Source of the DNA: Scytonema tolypothrichoides VB-61278
GTDB lineage: Bacteria; Cyanobacteriota; Cyanobacteriia; Cyanobacteriales; Nostocaceae
Direction of reading: 5' to 3'
Length of the DNA: 64,000 bases
NCBI RefSeq assembly: GCF_000828085.3
Contig: NZ_JXCA02000016.1
Span: forward strand, 1 to 64,000
The notes below the pieces were generated by a model. That model ran no database searches, was not told where the DNA came from, and saw only the letters and a program-made list of their open reading frames with translations. Both the position numbers and the translations under genes were made by a program. Every line of letters starts with the position of its first letter. Positions within the stretch are counted from its first letter, which is position 1. Positions 1-8,505 of this stretch are shown here, piece by piece.

Positions 1-248
1 CAGGGTTAATCCGGGGTCTTCCGTCCGGGTTCCTTCTACTGTTTATGGAAGCACAACGTTATATATGTACGAACACTCGTGTTGAAAATGTTTGCTCAAC
101 TTATACTTTCTAAATAGAACGTTTGCTCACCTTATGCTTTCAAATCTTCATATTTCTACTTTACGCTATATCGAATTTAATTAGGTTTCAAAAAATTGAT
201 TGCTCAACTTATGCCTTCAAAGTTGCTCAACTTATCCTTACAGTGACA
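1..248. mobile_element. Transposon end with four copies of a short repeat (Tn7/Tn5053-like architecture)
   Basis: Four copies of TTGCTCAACTTATnCTTTC lie at 92-110, 123-141, 200-218 and 223-240, all in the same orientation. The sugar-kinase homology next door stops abruptly at about 249. Read on the minus strand, the presumed element begins TGTCACTG at 248. A terminal TGT and several spaced copies of one motif are what TnsB/TniA-type transposases bind at their ends in Tn7-like, Tn5053-like and CRISPR-associated transposons. The body of the element would lie to the left of this window, so its genes and its target duplication cannot be seen. Confidence 0.6.
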
Positions 249-1013
249 GTTGCCTACAGCATTCGCACCTAAACCCGCACACTGCCCGTCACCAGCACCC
301 GCAATCACTCGTAAACCTCTAGGTAATCCTGTTGCGGCAGCACCAGTCTCGTTGACATAACCAATAACTTCTCCTGGTGGAACTAATTCAGCAAATTGTT
401 CTTCTCGCAGTTCCAGTGACGTGAGTAAATCTGTTGCCCAGCAATGAGCTTCCATATTCATTGCTCCCATTGGATCGGCACTCGCCAAGCTGGTACGAAA
501 ATTTCCAGTGAGATTGTACACCAAGAAGCCATGAACATCTAAGAATTTATAGGTGCGGGCAACATTTTCTAGTTCATGTTGAGTTAACCAGACGATCTTA
601 GATAAAGAAGGCGTCATAGAGACGGGTTTACCTGTCACTTGGTTGATGTATTGTCCGCCAAATTTTTCGTTTAGGAAAGCGACTTGGTTACGGCTGCGTT
701 TATCCATCCAGGCGATCGCATTGCGAACAGGTTTACCCTCCCTATCTACTGCCACAAAAGTTTCCCGTTGATGAGTGATGCAAACTGCCTCTACTTGTGA
801 TACGTTTATTTGAGTTAGTAATTGTTGTATAGCCTCGCAGGTAGAATGCCACCACCGTGCCGCATCCTGTTCGTACCAAGTTGGTTGTGGTTGTAATAGT
901 GGTAATAGTACTTTTCCAAAAGCGACAGTTTGCCCTTGTTGGTTCCATGCGATCGCTTTACACGCCGTTGTGCTACAGTCGATGCCTATGACTAACGCGT
1001 TATTTTGAACCAT
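204..1013 (-). pseudogene. FGGY-family carbohydrate kinase, N-terminal half only
   Basis: This is the N-terminal actin-like domain of a FGGY sugar kinase, most like xylulokinase or glycerol kinase relatives, which phosphorylate a sugar or polyol with ATP. The ATP-side motif GIDCSTTACKA is at residues 10-20 and a conserved IAWMDKRS segment is near residue 100. The protein reaches the hinge motif GAGDGQCAGLGA and then changes to unrelated residues. Family members are about 490 residues, so the whole C-terminal domain is missing. The last 14 or so codons are read from the transposon end. The start ATG at 1013 is convincing; the substrate cannot be told. Almost certainly inactive. Confidence 0.8.
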
Positions 1014-1063
1014 GATTTATGCGATTGTCACCTGAAGATAATTTTACATTTTATTAGGAAATA

Positions 1064-2068
1064 ATGATGAACCCCAAGACTTATAAAAAACTAGTTGTCA
1101 AACAGTTGAGCCGAGATTTTAGAACGGCTGTCGATATTGTTGAAGTTGATTTTCCTATACCTGCTCCCAATGAGATTGTTGTGCGTAATCTGTTTGCTGG
1201 AGTGAATGCTTCCGATGTCAATATTACTGCTGGGGTGTATTTTGTCAATACACCACCATTCGATGTAGGAGTTGAAGCTGCATCTGTTGTTGTTGCTCTT
1301 GGTAAGAATGTACAGCATCTCCACATAGGTGACCATGTTATTACTTTTCAAATAGGAGGTGGATACCGTGAGTATTTTGCAATTGATGCTACTCAAGTTA
1401 TTCCAGTTAAAGAAGCTACTCCAGAAATACTGACTGTTGTGGTTAGTGGTATGACTGCTGCAATTGGTTTAGAAGTTGTTGGAGAAATCAAAAGCAGTGA
1501 TGTGGTATTGGTAACAGCCGCAGCAGGTGGTACAGGTCATTATGCTGTCCAACTCGCCTTGCTTGCAGGTGCTCATGTGATTGGAACATGCCGATCACAA
1601 GCAAAAGTTCAATTTCTCAAGCAGCTTGGCTGTCATCGAGTGATTAATTACTCTCAAGAAAATCTTGATGAAGTTCTTAAAAAAGAATATCCCCAAGGCA
1701 TTGATTTAGTTTATGAATGTGTTGGGAGTGAGTTGTTTGATATATGTGTTGATAACTTGGCACGGCGCGGTAGATTAGTTATCGTCGGATATATTTCTGA
1801 ATACTTATCACCAGAACTAGAGTTGGTAAATCGTCCGAGAATATACAATAAATTACTATGGAAATCAGCCTCACTACGTGGCTTTCTTTTTTCTGACTAT
1901 TTAGAATATCTACAAGAGAAACAGTCTCGACTGATGGAATTATTATCGACAGGTAAGATTAAACCTGCTGTTGATTCAACAGAATTTAGAGGAATAGAGT
2001 CTATCGTTGACGCTGTGGAATATTTATATAGCGGGCAAAATTGCGGTAAAGTTATTGTTCATTTTTAA
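1064..2068 (+). CDS. Zinc-independent medium-chain dehydrogenase/quinone oxidoreductase, PTGR3/ZADH2-like
   Basis: A 334-residue NADPH-dependent MDR-superfamily oxidoreductase. The N-terminal GroES-like fold includes NLFAGVNASDVNITAG near residues 40-57, and the Rossmann nucleotide-binding motif AAAGGTGHYAVQLA lies near residues 151-165. The pattern best matches the prostaglandin-reductase-3/ZADH2 group, which reduces the double bond of conjugated enones, rather than zinc alcohol dehydrogenases: the catalytic Cys/His zinc ligands are absent. It is soluble and complete. Two ATGs are adjacent at 1064 and 1067. The gene is divergent from the truncated kinase, with only 50 bases between starts. 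The physiological substrate is unknown. Confidence 0.8.
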   Translation: MMNPKTYKKLVVKQLSRDFRTAVDIVEVDFPIPAPNEIVVRNLFAGVNASDVNITAGVYFVNTPPFDVGVEAASVVVALGKNVQHLHIGDHVITFQIGGGYREYFAIDATQVIPVKEATPEILTVVVSGMTAAIGLEVVGEIKSSDVVLVTAAAGGTGHYAVQLALLAGAHVIGTCRSQAKVQFLKQLGCHRVINYSQENLDEVLKKEYPQGIDLVYECVGSELFDICVDNLARRGRLVIVGYISEYLSPELELVNRPRIYNKLLWKSASLRGFLFSDYLEYLQEKQSRLMELLSTGKIKPAVDSTEFRGIESIVDAVEYLYSGQNCGKVIVHF

Positions 2069-2127
2069 TATCTTCGGCTAGTGAAAATAAAGTTGATCGG
2101 ATTCTGGAGCGAGAGGAAGAAGGTGAG

Positions 2128-2282
2128 CTCATATCTTGCACCTAACCGTAGAAATCCGTAGAAGCTAAAAAGATGCATTATAAAGCTACATATTTTTTAT
2201 TGGTTTTTCTCGCTCAATAAGACTTTCTGGTCTAATACTGAGTAACGAAATACCATCAATTTTTCTTGGTGCAAGATGTGAG
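2128..2282. repeat. MITE-like element with TTGCACC/GGTGCAA inverted ends
   Basis: The left end CTCATATCTTGCACC (2128-2142) is mirrored by GGTGCAAGATGTGAG (2268-2282), enclosing 125 bases of AT-rich sequence with no reading frame. The same terminal motif recurs at 17197-17317, 45538-45552, 57593-57607, 57900-58021 and 58080-58094, so this is a dispersed non-autonomous repeat family. No transposase with these ends is in the window. Confidence 0.6.
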
Positions 2283-2315
2283 TGAGCGTAGTTAAAAGTC
2301 TTGCTCCTCGTGAAG

Positions 2316-2347
2316 CTTGACATTGACATTAATGTCAAGGTTTAGCC
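2316..2347 (+). promoter_or_regulatory. MerR-type operator/promoter of the metal P-type ATPase
   Basis: CTTGACATT (2316-2324) and AATGTCAAG (2331-2339) form a perfect dyad separated by 6 bases. The left arm contains a consensus -35 box TTGACA at 2317-2322, and a weak -10 (TTAGCC, 2342-2347) follows after an unusually long 19-base spacer. A dyad lying inside an overlong spacer is the hallmark of promoters activated by metal-sensing MerR-family proteins. It lies 28 bases before the ATPase ATG. No merR-like gene lies in the window, so the regulator would act in trans. Confidence 0.55.
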
Positions 2348-2374
2348 TGAGAGAGTATTGATCATTTAACTCTC

Positions 2375-4285
2375 ATGCTCTACCCACAACGTCTAACCCA
2401 ATTCACTAAAGAACATACAGAAGCTTTCGCCGCCATTCTTTGTGCAGTGCTGTTGTTCTTCGGATGGTTCGCCCTACATCTCAATTTTTTAGGATGGGCG
2501 CTGCTACTATTACCCGCAGCTTACGTCATCGGTGGCTATGAAAGCGCCCGTGAAGGACTGACAACGCTTTTCAAAGAAAAAGAACTGGATGTAGATTTGC
2601 TGATGATTGTGGCGGCGTTGGGTGCTGCTATCTTGGGCTTGTGGCAAAAGGAATATCATCTTATTCTTGATGGCGGAATCTTAATTCTCATCTTTGCGAT
2701 TAGTGGGGCGCTGGAAGGCTACGCTATGCAACGAACGGAACGAAGCATCCGCTCTTTGATGAGCTTAACACAAGACACAGCAAGAGTTTTGCGTTCCCAA
2801 GGAGAGGAAATCATCTCCATCAGTCAGTTAAAGGTGGGAGACGAAATTGTTGTCAAACCAGGGGAACTCATTCCCACCGACGCAATGATTGTTTCTGGTT
2901 TGAGTACCGTTAACCAAGCTGCTATTACAGGTGAATCTTTACCTATAGAGAAGACAGTAGGCGAGGAAGTTTTTGCAGGTACGCTTAATGGATATGGTGC
3001 GCTGAAGCTGAAAGTGCATCAACCACCAGAAAGTAGTTTACTTCAGCGTGTGATTCGTTTGGTAGAACAAGCACAAACAGAAGCACCTCCTTCTCAACAA
3101 TTTGTTGAGCGATTTGAACGGAGATATGCCTTGGTGATTGTGGTAGCTGGGTTGTTGCTGGCAATTTTACCGCCATTTGTCTTGAATTGGGATTGGGAAA
3201 CGACGATTTATCGTGCTTTAACTTTTTTGGTGGTTGCTTCTCCCTGTGCGCTGATGGCTGCAATTATGCCTACGCTGCTTTCTGGGATTGCGAATGGTGC
3301 GAAACAGGGGATTTTGTTTAAAAATGGTACACAGTTGGAAATGATTGGTAAAGTGCGGGCGATCGCCTTCGACAAAACTGGTACCCTCACAACGGGACAA
3401 CTGCAAGTCTTTCAAGTTATTCCTGCTAGTGGATATACAGAAGTAGATGTTTTAAAAGTTGCAGCATCTGTCGAATCTTATTCAGAACATCCGATAGGCG
3501 AAGCTATTGTACAGGCGGCTCAGGATTTGGATTGGTCAAGAGCAGTTGAGGTACAAGCAATACCAGGGCAGGGAATTTTGGGTATTAACGGACACCAAAA
3601 GGTGATTGTCGGTAAAGCGGATTTTGTTCAACAGTATGTGACTCATTTACCAAGTGAATTGAAGGATACAGCAAACTCGCTAGAACAGGAAGGAAAAACA
3701 GTCGTTTGGGTTGCACAAGGAGAGCAGGTGCTGGGTGTGATTGCGATCGCAGATGAAGTGAGAGGAGAAGCCGCAAGAGCGATCGCCCGTTTAAAAAAGC
3801 TAGGAGTCGAACAAATTGTCATGTTAACAGGCGATAATAATCGCACTGCTGATAGCGTCGCTCAAGCAGTAGGAATTGATCAAGTGTATGCAGAACTTTT
3901 ACCAGAAGATAAGCTTGATGTCATCCGTCGTTTACAAAAAGAGTATCAAACTGTGGCAATGGTAGGGGATGGAATCAATGACGCCCCAGCCTTAGCTCAA
4001 GCATCTGTGGGAATTGCGATGGGCAAAATTGGCAGTGATGTCGCATTGGAAACCGCAGATATTGTCTTGATGGCAGATAGGTTGGAGAAAATAGAAGCAG
4101 CGATGCGTTTGGGTAAAAGAGCGCAGGCGATAGTAAAGCAGAATATTACTGTTGCTTTGGGTTTTATTGTTTTGCTTTTGATTGGTAACTTTGTCGGGGG
4201 TATTAACTTACCTATTGGGGTGATTGGACATGAGGGTTCTACGGTGTTGGTGACTCTGAGTGGTTTACGATTGCTGAGGAAGTAA
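2375..4285 (+). CDS. Heavy-metal-translocating P1B-type ATPase
   Basis: A 636-residue membrane pump that uses ATP to export a soft or divalent metal ion. The P1B hallmarks are present in order: membrane pairs in the first 120 residues, actuator motif TGES near 185, the intramembrane metal site SPCAL near 288, phosphorylation motif DKTGTLT near 332, the P1B-specific SEHP near 370, GDGIND near 530, and a final membrane pair. There is no N-terminal CxxC metal-binding domain. An SPC site instead of CPC argues against a copper pump and fits the Zn/Cd/Co groups. The MerR-type dyad immediately upstream supports metal-induced expression, as for the cobalt exporter CoaT of cyanobacteria. The exact metal is not decided by sequence. 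Confidence 0.85.
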   Translation: MLYPQRLTQFTKEHTEAFAAILCAVLLFFGWFALHLNFLGWALLLLPAAYVIGGYESAREGLTTLFKEKELDVDLLMIVAALGAAILGLWQKEYHLILDGGILILIFAISGALEGYAMQRTERSIRSLMSLTQDTARVLRSQGEEIISISQLKVGDEIVVKPGELIPTDAMIVSGLSTVNQAAITGESLPIEKTVGEEVFAGTLNGYGALKLKVHQPPESSLLQRVIRLVEQAQTEAPPSQQFVERFERRYALVIVVAGLLLAILPPFVLNWDWETTIYRALTFLVVASPCALMAAIMPTLLSGIANGAKQGILFKNGTQLEMIGKVRAIAFDKTGTLTTGQLQVFQVIPASGYTEVDVLKVAASVESYSEHPIGEAIVQAAQDLDWSRAVEVQAIPGQGILGINGHQKVIVGKADFVQQYVTHLPSELKDTANSLEQEGKTVVWVAQGEQVLGVIAIADEVRGEAARAIARLKKLGVEQIVMLTGDNNRTADSVAQAVGIDQVYAELLPEDKLDVIRRLQKEYQTVAMVGDGINDAPALAQASVGIAMGKIGSDVALETADIVLMADRLEKIEAAMRLGKRAQAIVKQNITVALGFIVLLLIGNFVGGINLPIGVIGHEGSTVLVTLSGLRLLRK

Positions 4286-4308
4286 TAAGTAGCCTTCATG
4301 TACTTTTT

Positions 4309-4337
4309 CTCGTTCCCATGCTAAGCATGGGAACGAG
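4309..4337. repeat. Palindromic repeat of the TCGTTCCC...GGGAACGA family
   Basis: A near-perfect palindrome, CTCGTTCCCATGC followed by GCATGGGAACGAG. A second member, with a slightly different arm, sits at 57945-57973. It could serve as a terminator for the ATPase gene 24 bases upstream, although no T-run follows. The occurrence of two copies favours a dispersed repeat. Confidence 0.6.
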
Positions 4338-4363
4338 AGAAATATCGCGAGCGCTACCTTTTG

Positions 4364-4478
4364 GTGGAAAATGGCTGGCAAAACGGTTATCGTATCTATG
4401 GAACTTTTGTTGCACGTCGATATTGTTGATCATAAGCTCTGGATTCAGCACGATGGCACAGAAGAGGGAATCGCTAAT
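4364..4478 (+). pseudogene. xisI fragment with frameshift
   Basis: Two frames together read as the central part of XisI, a small protein encoded with XisH and linked to fdxN-element excision in heterocystous cyanobacteria. Frame one gives VENGWQNGYRIYGTF (from 4364) and a second frame gives LLHVDIVDHKLWIQHDGTEE followed by GIAN, ending near 4478. XisI is normally about 110 residues; both ends are missing and a frameshift lies near 4412. No xisH is present. This is a dead fragment. Confidence 0.6.
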
Positions 4479-4610
4479 GTCCGCAATTGTGCTGTTGAGG
4501 CGTTAGTAAAAATAGGTAGTCCTCAACCTTTATCTCATCTTTTGCATCAGATTCCGGACTTGGTAAGAGTTTTCAGGTATCTTGTTTTTTCAGGCGATCG
4601 CGCCAGGTAA
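4479..4610 (+). pseudogene. Possible HEAT-repeat remnant fused to the xisI fragment
   Basis: Directly after the XisI-like segment the frame continues with VRNCAVEALVKIGSPQPLSH, the pattern of one HEAT repeat (Ala-Val-Glu-Ala-Leu, then Ile-Gly). It has no start of its own and ends at 4610. It probably came from another gene joined during rearrangement. The match covers a single repeat, so the call is weak. Confidence 0.3.
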
Positions 4611-4934
4611 CGCTCCCTTTGGGAGCATCGGCTTCATCCCTCCCAATAGTGCAGGCAAGTTTACAACTATCAAGATGCTTACAGGCATCTCACACCTGTA
4701 ACTTTACTTAACAATTTAGGAAGTCGATACTAATTTTTATAAGATAAATTTATCATAATTAACTCGCATAATTTCATTACTAATCGAGTTCAATTTCTGG
4801 TTACATCGTTTTATTTTTCTCGTAGTATCAAAGGTGAAGCAAATTTGAATTGGCAGCTGTTCCGATAACAAAAGCCGTACTTTTTGCTTCAAAATAACTT
4901 ATACAGTCTATTTGCACTCATAGAGAATTACAAA

Positions 4935-5234
4935 ATGGCAACTTACAAAGTAACACTGATCAACGAAGCTGAAGGGCTGAACCAAACAATTGACGTTGAG
5001 GACGATGAATATATTCTAGACGCTGCTGAAGAAGCTGGTCTTGACCTGCCCTACTCTTGCCGCGCTGGTGCTTGCTCTACCTGTGCTGGTCTGATCAAAA
5101 ACGGTGAAGTTGATCAGGGTGACCAATCATTCTTAGACGACGACCAGATTGGTAATGGATATGTACTTACCTGTGTCGCTTATCCAAAGTCTGACTGCAC
5201 CATTGAAACCCACAAGGAAGAGGAACTTTATTAA
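4935..5234 (+). CDS. petF: Plant-type [2Fe-2S] ferredoxin
   Basis: A 99-residue soluble electron carrier that takes electrons from photosystem I and passes them to ferredoxin-NADP reductase, nitrite reductase and other enzymes. The cluster ligands are seen as CRAGACSTC (three of the four cysteines) and a fourth Cys in VLTCVAYP. The acidic surface typical of photosynthetic ferredoxins is present. The ATG at 4935 starts the conserved MATYKVTLI; an in-frame ATG at 4884 would add 17 residues not seen in the family and is rejected. It is monocistronic, with a hairpin 150 bases after the stop. The photosynthetic rather than the heterocyst-specific (FdxH) form is the better guess. Confidence 0.92.
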   Translation: MATYKVTLINEAEGLNQTIDVEDDEYILDAAEEAGLDLPYSCRAGACSTCAGLIKNGEVDQGDQSFLDDDQIGNGYVLTCVAYPKSDCTIETHKEEELY

Positions 5235-5382
5235 AAGTTAGGGTTCTCAAAAATTAACCTCTTGCAAGAGTCTTCGATGTCGTAGCTACACGAAAGAAGA
5301 AGCAGAACTAACAACAGAAATCGTTCTGTGGTGTGTCTGCTTCAACGCCGAATTTGGCATGAAATCTAGATTCACGTTATGT

Positions 5383-5416
5383 AAGCAGGAGCACAGAGTA
5401 TCCCGTGTTCCTGCTT
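5383..5416 (+). terminator. Likely terminator downstream of petF
   Basis: AAGCAGGAGCAC (5383-5394) pairs with GTGTTCCTGCTT (5405-5416) in a 12-bp stem with one G-U pair and a 10-base loop, followed by AT-rich sequence but not a clean T-run. The rest of the gap to 5568 shows nothing else I can name. Confidence 0.5.
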
Positions 5417-5568
5417 CATTAATTTAATTCTAGCAATCTGCTATTAACAAAGATAACAAAGCTAACTTTGTTAATTATCCGTAAATTATTTGACTATCTA
5501 GTTTACTCCAGAAAAAGCCCTCAGTCATCCTGCAAATGCAAAAGGAGAGCTTGAGTATAACTAATTAC

Positions 5569-7164
5569 TCAATTTGTTTCCGAAATCCCGTTGCCGAGAA
5601 TTTGAATTTTAGTTCCAGGATAGTAAAATTGGAGAATTTTCTGATTCTCCCAACCTAGCTGAGCGAGATTCATCGCACCAACTTGACTCAAGCCAACTCC
5701 ATGTCCTAAACCGCCACCAACAAAAGCGTATCCCCATAGTTCAGATTTACCTTTATTTAAAGGTTGTAAGTAAAACAGTGTGCTTACAGGGGCAGCAAAA
5801 GCGCTGCGAACCTCATCTTTATGTAAAGAAAAAGTGCCAATATCTGTTTTGACATCAAGTTTAAGAATGCGTCCGCTCTTGCTTCGTTCTACGACTTTCA
5901 TATCTGTGATAGTTTTAAACTTTGCGTAGGGACTGTTTTTCACTTTCAGAAATTTCTGTAAACCCTTGGTAATATCTTTCAAGCTAGATTCCTTACGCCA
6001 ACGGAACAAGTCTTTCTGGCTTTCGTTAAATCCGATTTTGAGAGTGATAAACCGTTGAAATTGGTTTTCATCTGCTAAATTCTGCCCAGACAAATTCCAT
6101 ACCTTATCGCTGGGTGCATCTACGATGGGTTGCAGATAAGGACGATCATCACCATTCCAGACATCGCTAAAAGAAGCAGTGACGCCGCCTGTTGTAGAAG
6201 AGTATAGGGCATCTACGAGCTCGTTTCTGTAGGTGAGAACCATGCCGCGTGTTGTTGTGATCGCCCGATCTGTATTCGGTGTCACTCCATTCAACCCATA
6301 ATACACTTGGCAGTGAGTATCAGCACATAATTGATACCCATCTATTGCAAATCTATGTAAATTTCGCAGGGCATAAGTCCGAGCAAGAACCGTTTGTGCT
6401 TCCATTGCTGCCGTTGGGGCTGAAGCACCAATTTCATACGGCACAACTCCACGCAAGTATGTTTCTAAAGCTACTTCGTTAACCAGAGTATAGCTACCAT
6501 AAGCATTTGGCTGCAATTTCATCCGTCCAGCGTAAAGACGTGCTTTTTCTGGTTTTTTACTTTCGTTAACTCGAATCAAATTTTTATCACTGCTAATTTC
6601 CAAATTATCTAAGGTGTAGCGTTTGCCATTCAATAGACTCGTGACTCGCGGTACACTTTGTAAAACTTGGCTATCTACAAAAGCAGTCTTTTGAGCAGCA
6701 GTTTCTACACTCGAAAGAAGTAAACGCCTAAGTAAGGGAGTGTTATACACTTCGCGCTTTGCCCAAACTTGCCAGCGTTCTGGTTGGGCTATTTCTACCT
6801 CTATTCCCTTATTACGCCAGTTTTTCGCGCTGTCTTCGGCTGTTTCGTACGTGCGGTAGGTGCCCAGCACAACCCTTTCCTTGACCACTGCTGCGGGTAA
6901 AGCTTCCATCAAGACTTCTAGCTTGACAGGGTTGGTAGTCACTAGGGTTTGCTGACGATTACCATCTTGAAATTTTAGCCTCAGGCGATCGCCTTTGGTA
7001 GGCTCTAATTGTAGCTGTTCTTTGGAATTATCTCCAAATCGCTGCACTATGCCAATCTTAATTTCCACATCTTTTGTGTTGCTAGCAGGACCTGAGGCTC
7101 CTGTCAAACCTAATAAACAAAATGTGGTCAGTACGGTGTAAGAAATACGCCAGATAATTTTCAT
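5569..7164 (-). CDS. SpoIID/LytB-domain secreted protein
   Basis: A 531-residue exported protein. A hydrophobic signal segment occupies residues 5-25. A SPOR-like stretch (VVLGTYRTYETAEDSAKNW) lies near residues 98-118. The SpoIID domain runs from about 210 to the end, with RGVVPYEIGASAP, then AMEAQTVLARTYAL near 260 and a terminal GHGVGLSQVGAMNLAQLGW. SpoIID proteins of sporulating bacteria cut denuded glycan strands as lytic transglycosylases; the cyanobacterial relatives probably act on septal or lateral peptidoglycan in the periplasm. The catalytic Glu is likely in PYEIG. It is monocistronic. Confidence 0.82.
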   Translation of the reverse strand: MKIIWRISYTVLTTFCLLGLTGASGPASNTKDVEIKIGIVQRFGDNSKEQLQLEPTKGDRLRLKFQDGNRQQTLVTTNPVKLEVLMEALPAAVVKERVVLGTYRTYETAEDSAKNWRNKGIEVEIAQPERWQVWAKREVYNTPLLRRLLLSSVETAAQKTAFVDSQVLQSVPRVTSLLNGKRYTLDNLEISSDKNLIRVNESKKPEKARLYAGRMKLQPNAYGSYTLVNEVALETYLRGVVPYEIGASAPTAAMEAQTVLARTYALRNLHRFAIDGYQLCADTHCQVYYGLNGVTPNTDRAITTTRGMVLTYRNELVDALYSSTTGGVTASFSDVWNGDDRPYLQPIVDAPSDKVWNLSGQNLADENQFQRFITLKIGFNESQKDLFRWRKESSLKDITKGLQKFLKVKNSPYAKFKTITDMKVVERSKSGRILKLDVKTDIGTFSLHKDEVRSAFAAPVSTLFYLQPLNKGKSELWGYAFVGGGLGHGVGLSQVGAMNLAQLGWENQKILQFYYPGTKIQILGNGISETN

Positions 7165-7437
7165 AAAACCTTTGTTCTTCCACTACAACTGTATTGGGGT
7201 GGTAAGAGCCGCAAAAACAGTATGAGGTCAGAAGGATCATGCTAGATTTATTTGGTTGTAAGCCCCCAAACCGGAAAATCCTTGGAGAAAAAATAACAGT
7301 GGAGGATCCTAAGATGAAGACCCTTGTTTCTCCTTTGGGGTTCCTTGAAAAGTTGACTCCTATGTAGTTTAGTAGTTTTTGGCACAAGTTATTTGATCAA
7401 ACTAATATTAGTTTTGCCAATTGTATTAGTTGCAAGT

Positions 7438-7456
7438 CATACTCATAACGAGTATG
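7438..7456. promoter_or_regulatory. Palindrome upstream of sulfiredoxin gene
   Basis: CATACTC and GAGTATG form a perfect 7-bp dyad around ATAAC, 46 bases before the sulfiredoxin start. An AT-rich palindrome ACTAATATTAGT lies 30 bases further up (7400-7411). Either could be an operator or, for the first, a stem in the 5' leader. The regulator is unknown. The remaining gap (7165-7400) holds nothing recognisable. Confidence 0.35.
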
Positions 7457-7501
7457 ATATTAAAAGAACCACAAGACACGATTTATCAACAAAACTTATT
7501 T

Positions 7502-7765
7502 ATGATTAAAGTTCAAGAGATTCCTTTAAATCAGATACGGCGACCTTTGCCACGTACAAACGATCCCCAGAAGGTAAAAGCTCTCATGGAATCGATTGCT
7601 GCCATTGGGCAACAAGAACCAATCGATGTATTAGAAGTCGATGGACAGTATTATGGATTTTCTGGATGCCATCGCTATGAAGCTTGCCAGCGTTTGGGTA
7701 AAGAAACGATCTTAGCCAAAGTTCGCAAAGCCCCCAAAAGCGTTTTGAAGATGCATTTGGCATGA
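7502..7765 (+). CDS. srx: Sulfiredoxin
   Basis: An 87-residue protein with the sulfiredoxin signature FSGCHRYEACQRLG; the Cys in FSGCHR is the catalytic residue. The family uses ATP to reduce the over-oxidised sulfinic form of 2-Cys peroxiredoxins. The ParB/Srx-fold start RRPLPRTNDPQKVKALMESI is intact. The ATG at 7502 (MIKVQEIPL) matches the family start; upstream in-frame codons would add 24 residues running through the palindromic leader. It lies 167 bases before dps in the same direction, giving a small oxidative-stress pair, though STRR repeats separate them. Confidence 0.85.
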   Translation: MIKVQEIPLNQIRRPLPRTNDPQKVKALMESIAAIGQQEPIDVLEVDGQYYGFSGCHRYEACQRLGKETILAKVRKAPKSVLKMHLA

Positions 7766-7842
7766 AGTTGGTCAGTTGTTATTCCCTAGTTTTTAATAAC
7801 TCATGATTAGACCTCTTGCAAAAGTCAGATTTTACTGGGTTC

Positions 7843-7886
7843 TGTTCCCTGTTCCCTATGAAGAGTTCCCTGTTCCCTATTCCCCA
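7843..7886. repeat. STRR heptamer repeats (GTTCCCT)
   Basis: Imperfect tandem GTTCCCT/GTTCCCTA units fill the gap between srx and dps. They are of the short tandemly repeated type typical of heterocystous cyanobacteria and not a CRISPR. Confidence 0.7.
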
Positions 7887-7932
7887 CAACTGCCACAAAG
7901 TCTATTAACCAGTCACTAAACAGGAGAAAATT

Positions 7933-8418
7933 ATGCAAACTCGAGTTTTCCCAGTAAATATCGGCATTGACGAAACAAGCAGAGCTAAAATTGCTGAAGG
8001 TTTGTCTCGCTTGCTGGCTGATACCTACACGCTGTACCTGAAAACTCATAACTTCCATTGGAACGTCACAGGACCAATGTTCCAAACTCTGCATCTGTTA
8101 TTTGAGACCCAATATACAGAGTTAGCAGGTGCAGTTGATTTAATTGCTGAACGAATCAGAGCATTGGGCTATCCAGCACCCGGTACTTACACCGAATTTG
8201 CCCAACTCAGTTCTATTTCAGAAACGAATGGCGTTCCTAAAGCGACCGAAATGATCCGCCTGCTTGTGGAAGGACAAGAAGCCGTTGTCAGAACTGCGCG
8301 GTCTATCTTCCCCATAGTAGACGAGGTCAATGACGAACCTAGTGCTGATTTATTAACTCAGCGGATGCAGATACATGAAAAGAATGCTTGGATGCTGAGA
8401 AGTTTACTGGAAGAATAG
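7933..8418 (+). CDS. dps: Dps-family DNA-protection ferritin
   Basis: A 161-residue four-helix-bundle protein that forms a dodecamer, oxidises Fe(II) with peroxide and stores iron. The intersubunit ferroxidase residues are visible: His in THNFHWNVTGPMF near 38-50, and the Asp/Glu pair in GAVDLIAERIRALG. The N terminus is short with no Lys/Arg-rich DNA-binding tail. A good ribosome-binding site (AGGAG) precedes the ATG. Cyanobacteria carry several Dps paralogues with different roles, so which one this is remains open. It neighbours sulfiredoxin. Confidence 0.88.
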   Translation: MQTRVFPVNIGIDETSRAKIAEGLSRLLADTYTLYLKTHNFHWNVTGPMFQTLHLLFETQYTELAGAVDLIAERIRALGYPAPGTYTEFAQLSSISETNGVPKATEMIRLLVEGQEAVVRTARSIFPIVDEVNDEPSADLLTQRMQIHEKNAWMLRSLLEE

Positions 8419-8505
8419 AGATAGGGATTATTAGTTGGTTGTCAAAAAGCACCACTAACCACTAAACTGTAGTTCTGAAGAACCAGCAGTTAGTCATTGG
8501 CAACA

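Noticed and set aside
4935-5234. Heterocyst-type ferredoxin FdxH
   Set aside because: No nif genes nearby and the N terminus MATYKVTLI fits the photosynthetic form better; cannot be fully excluded.
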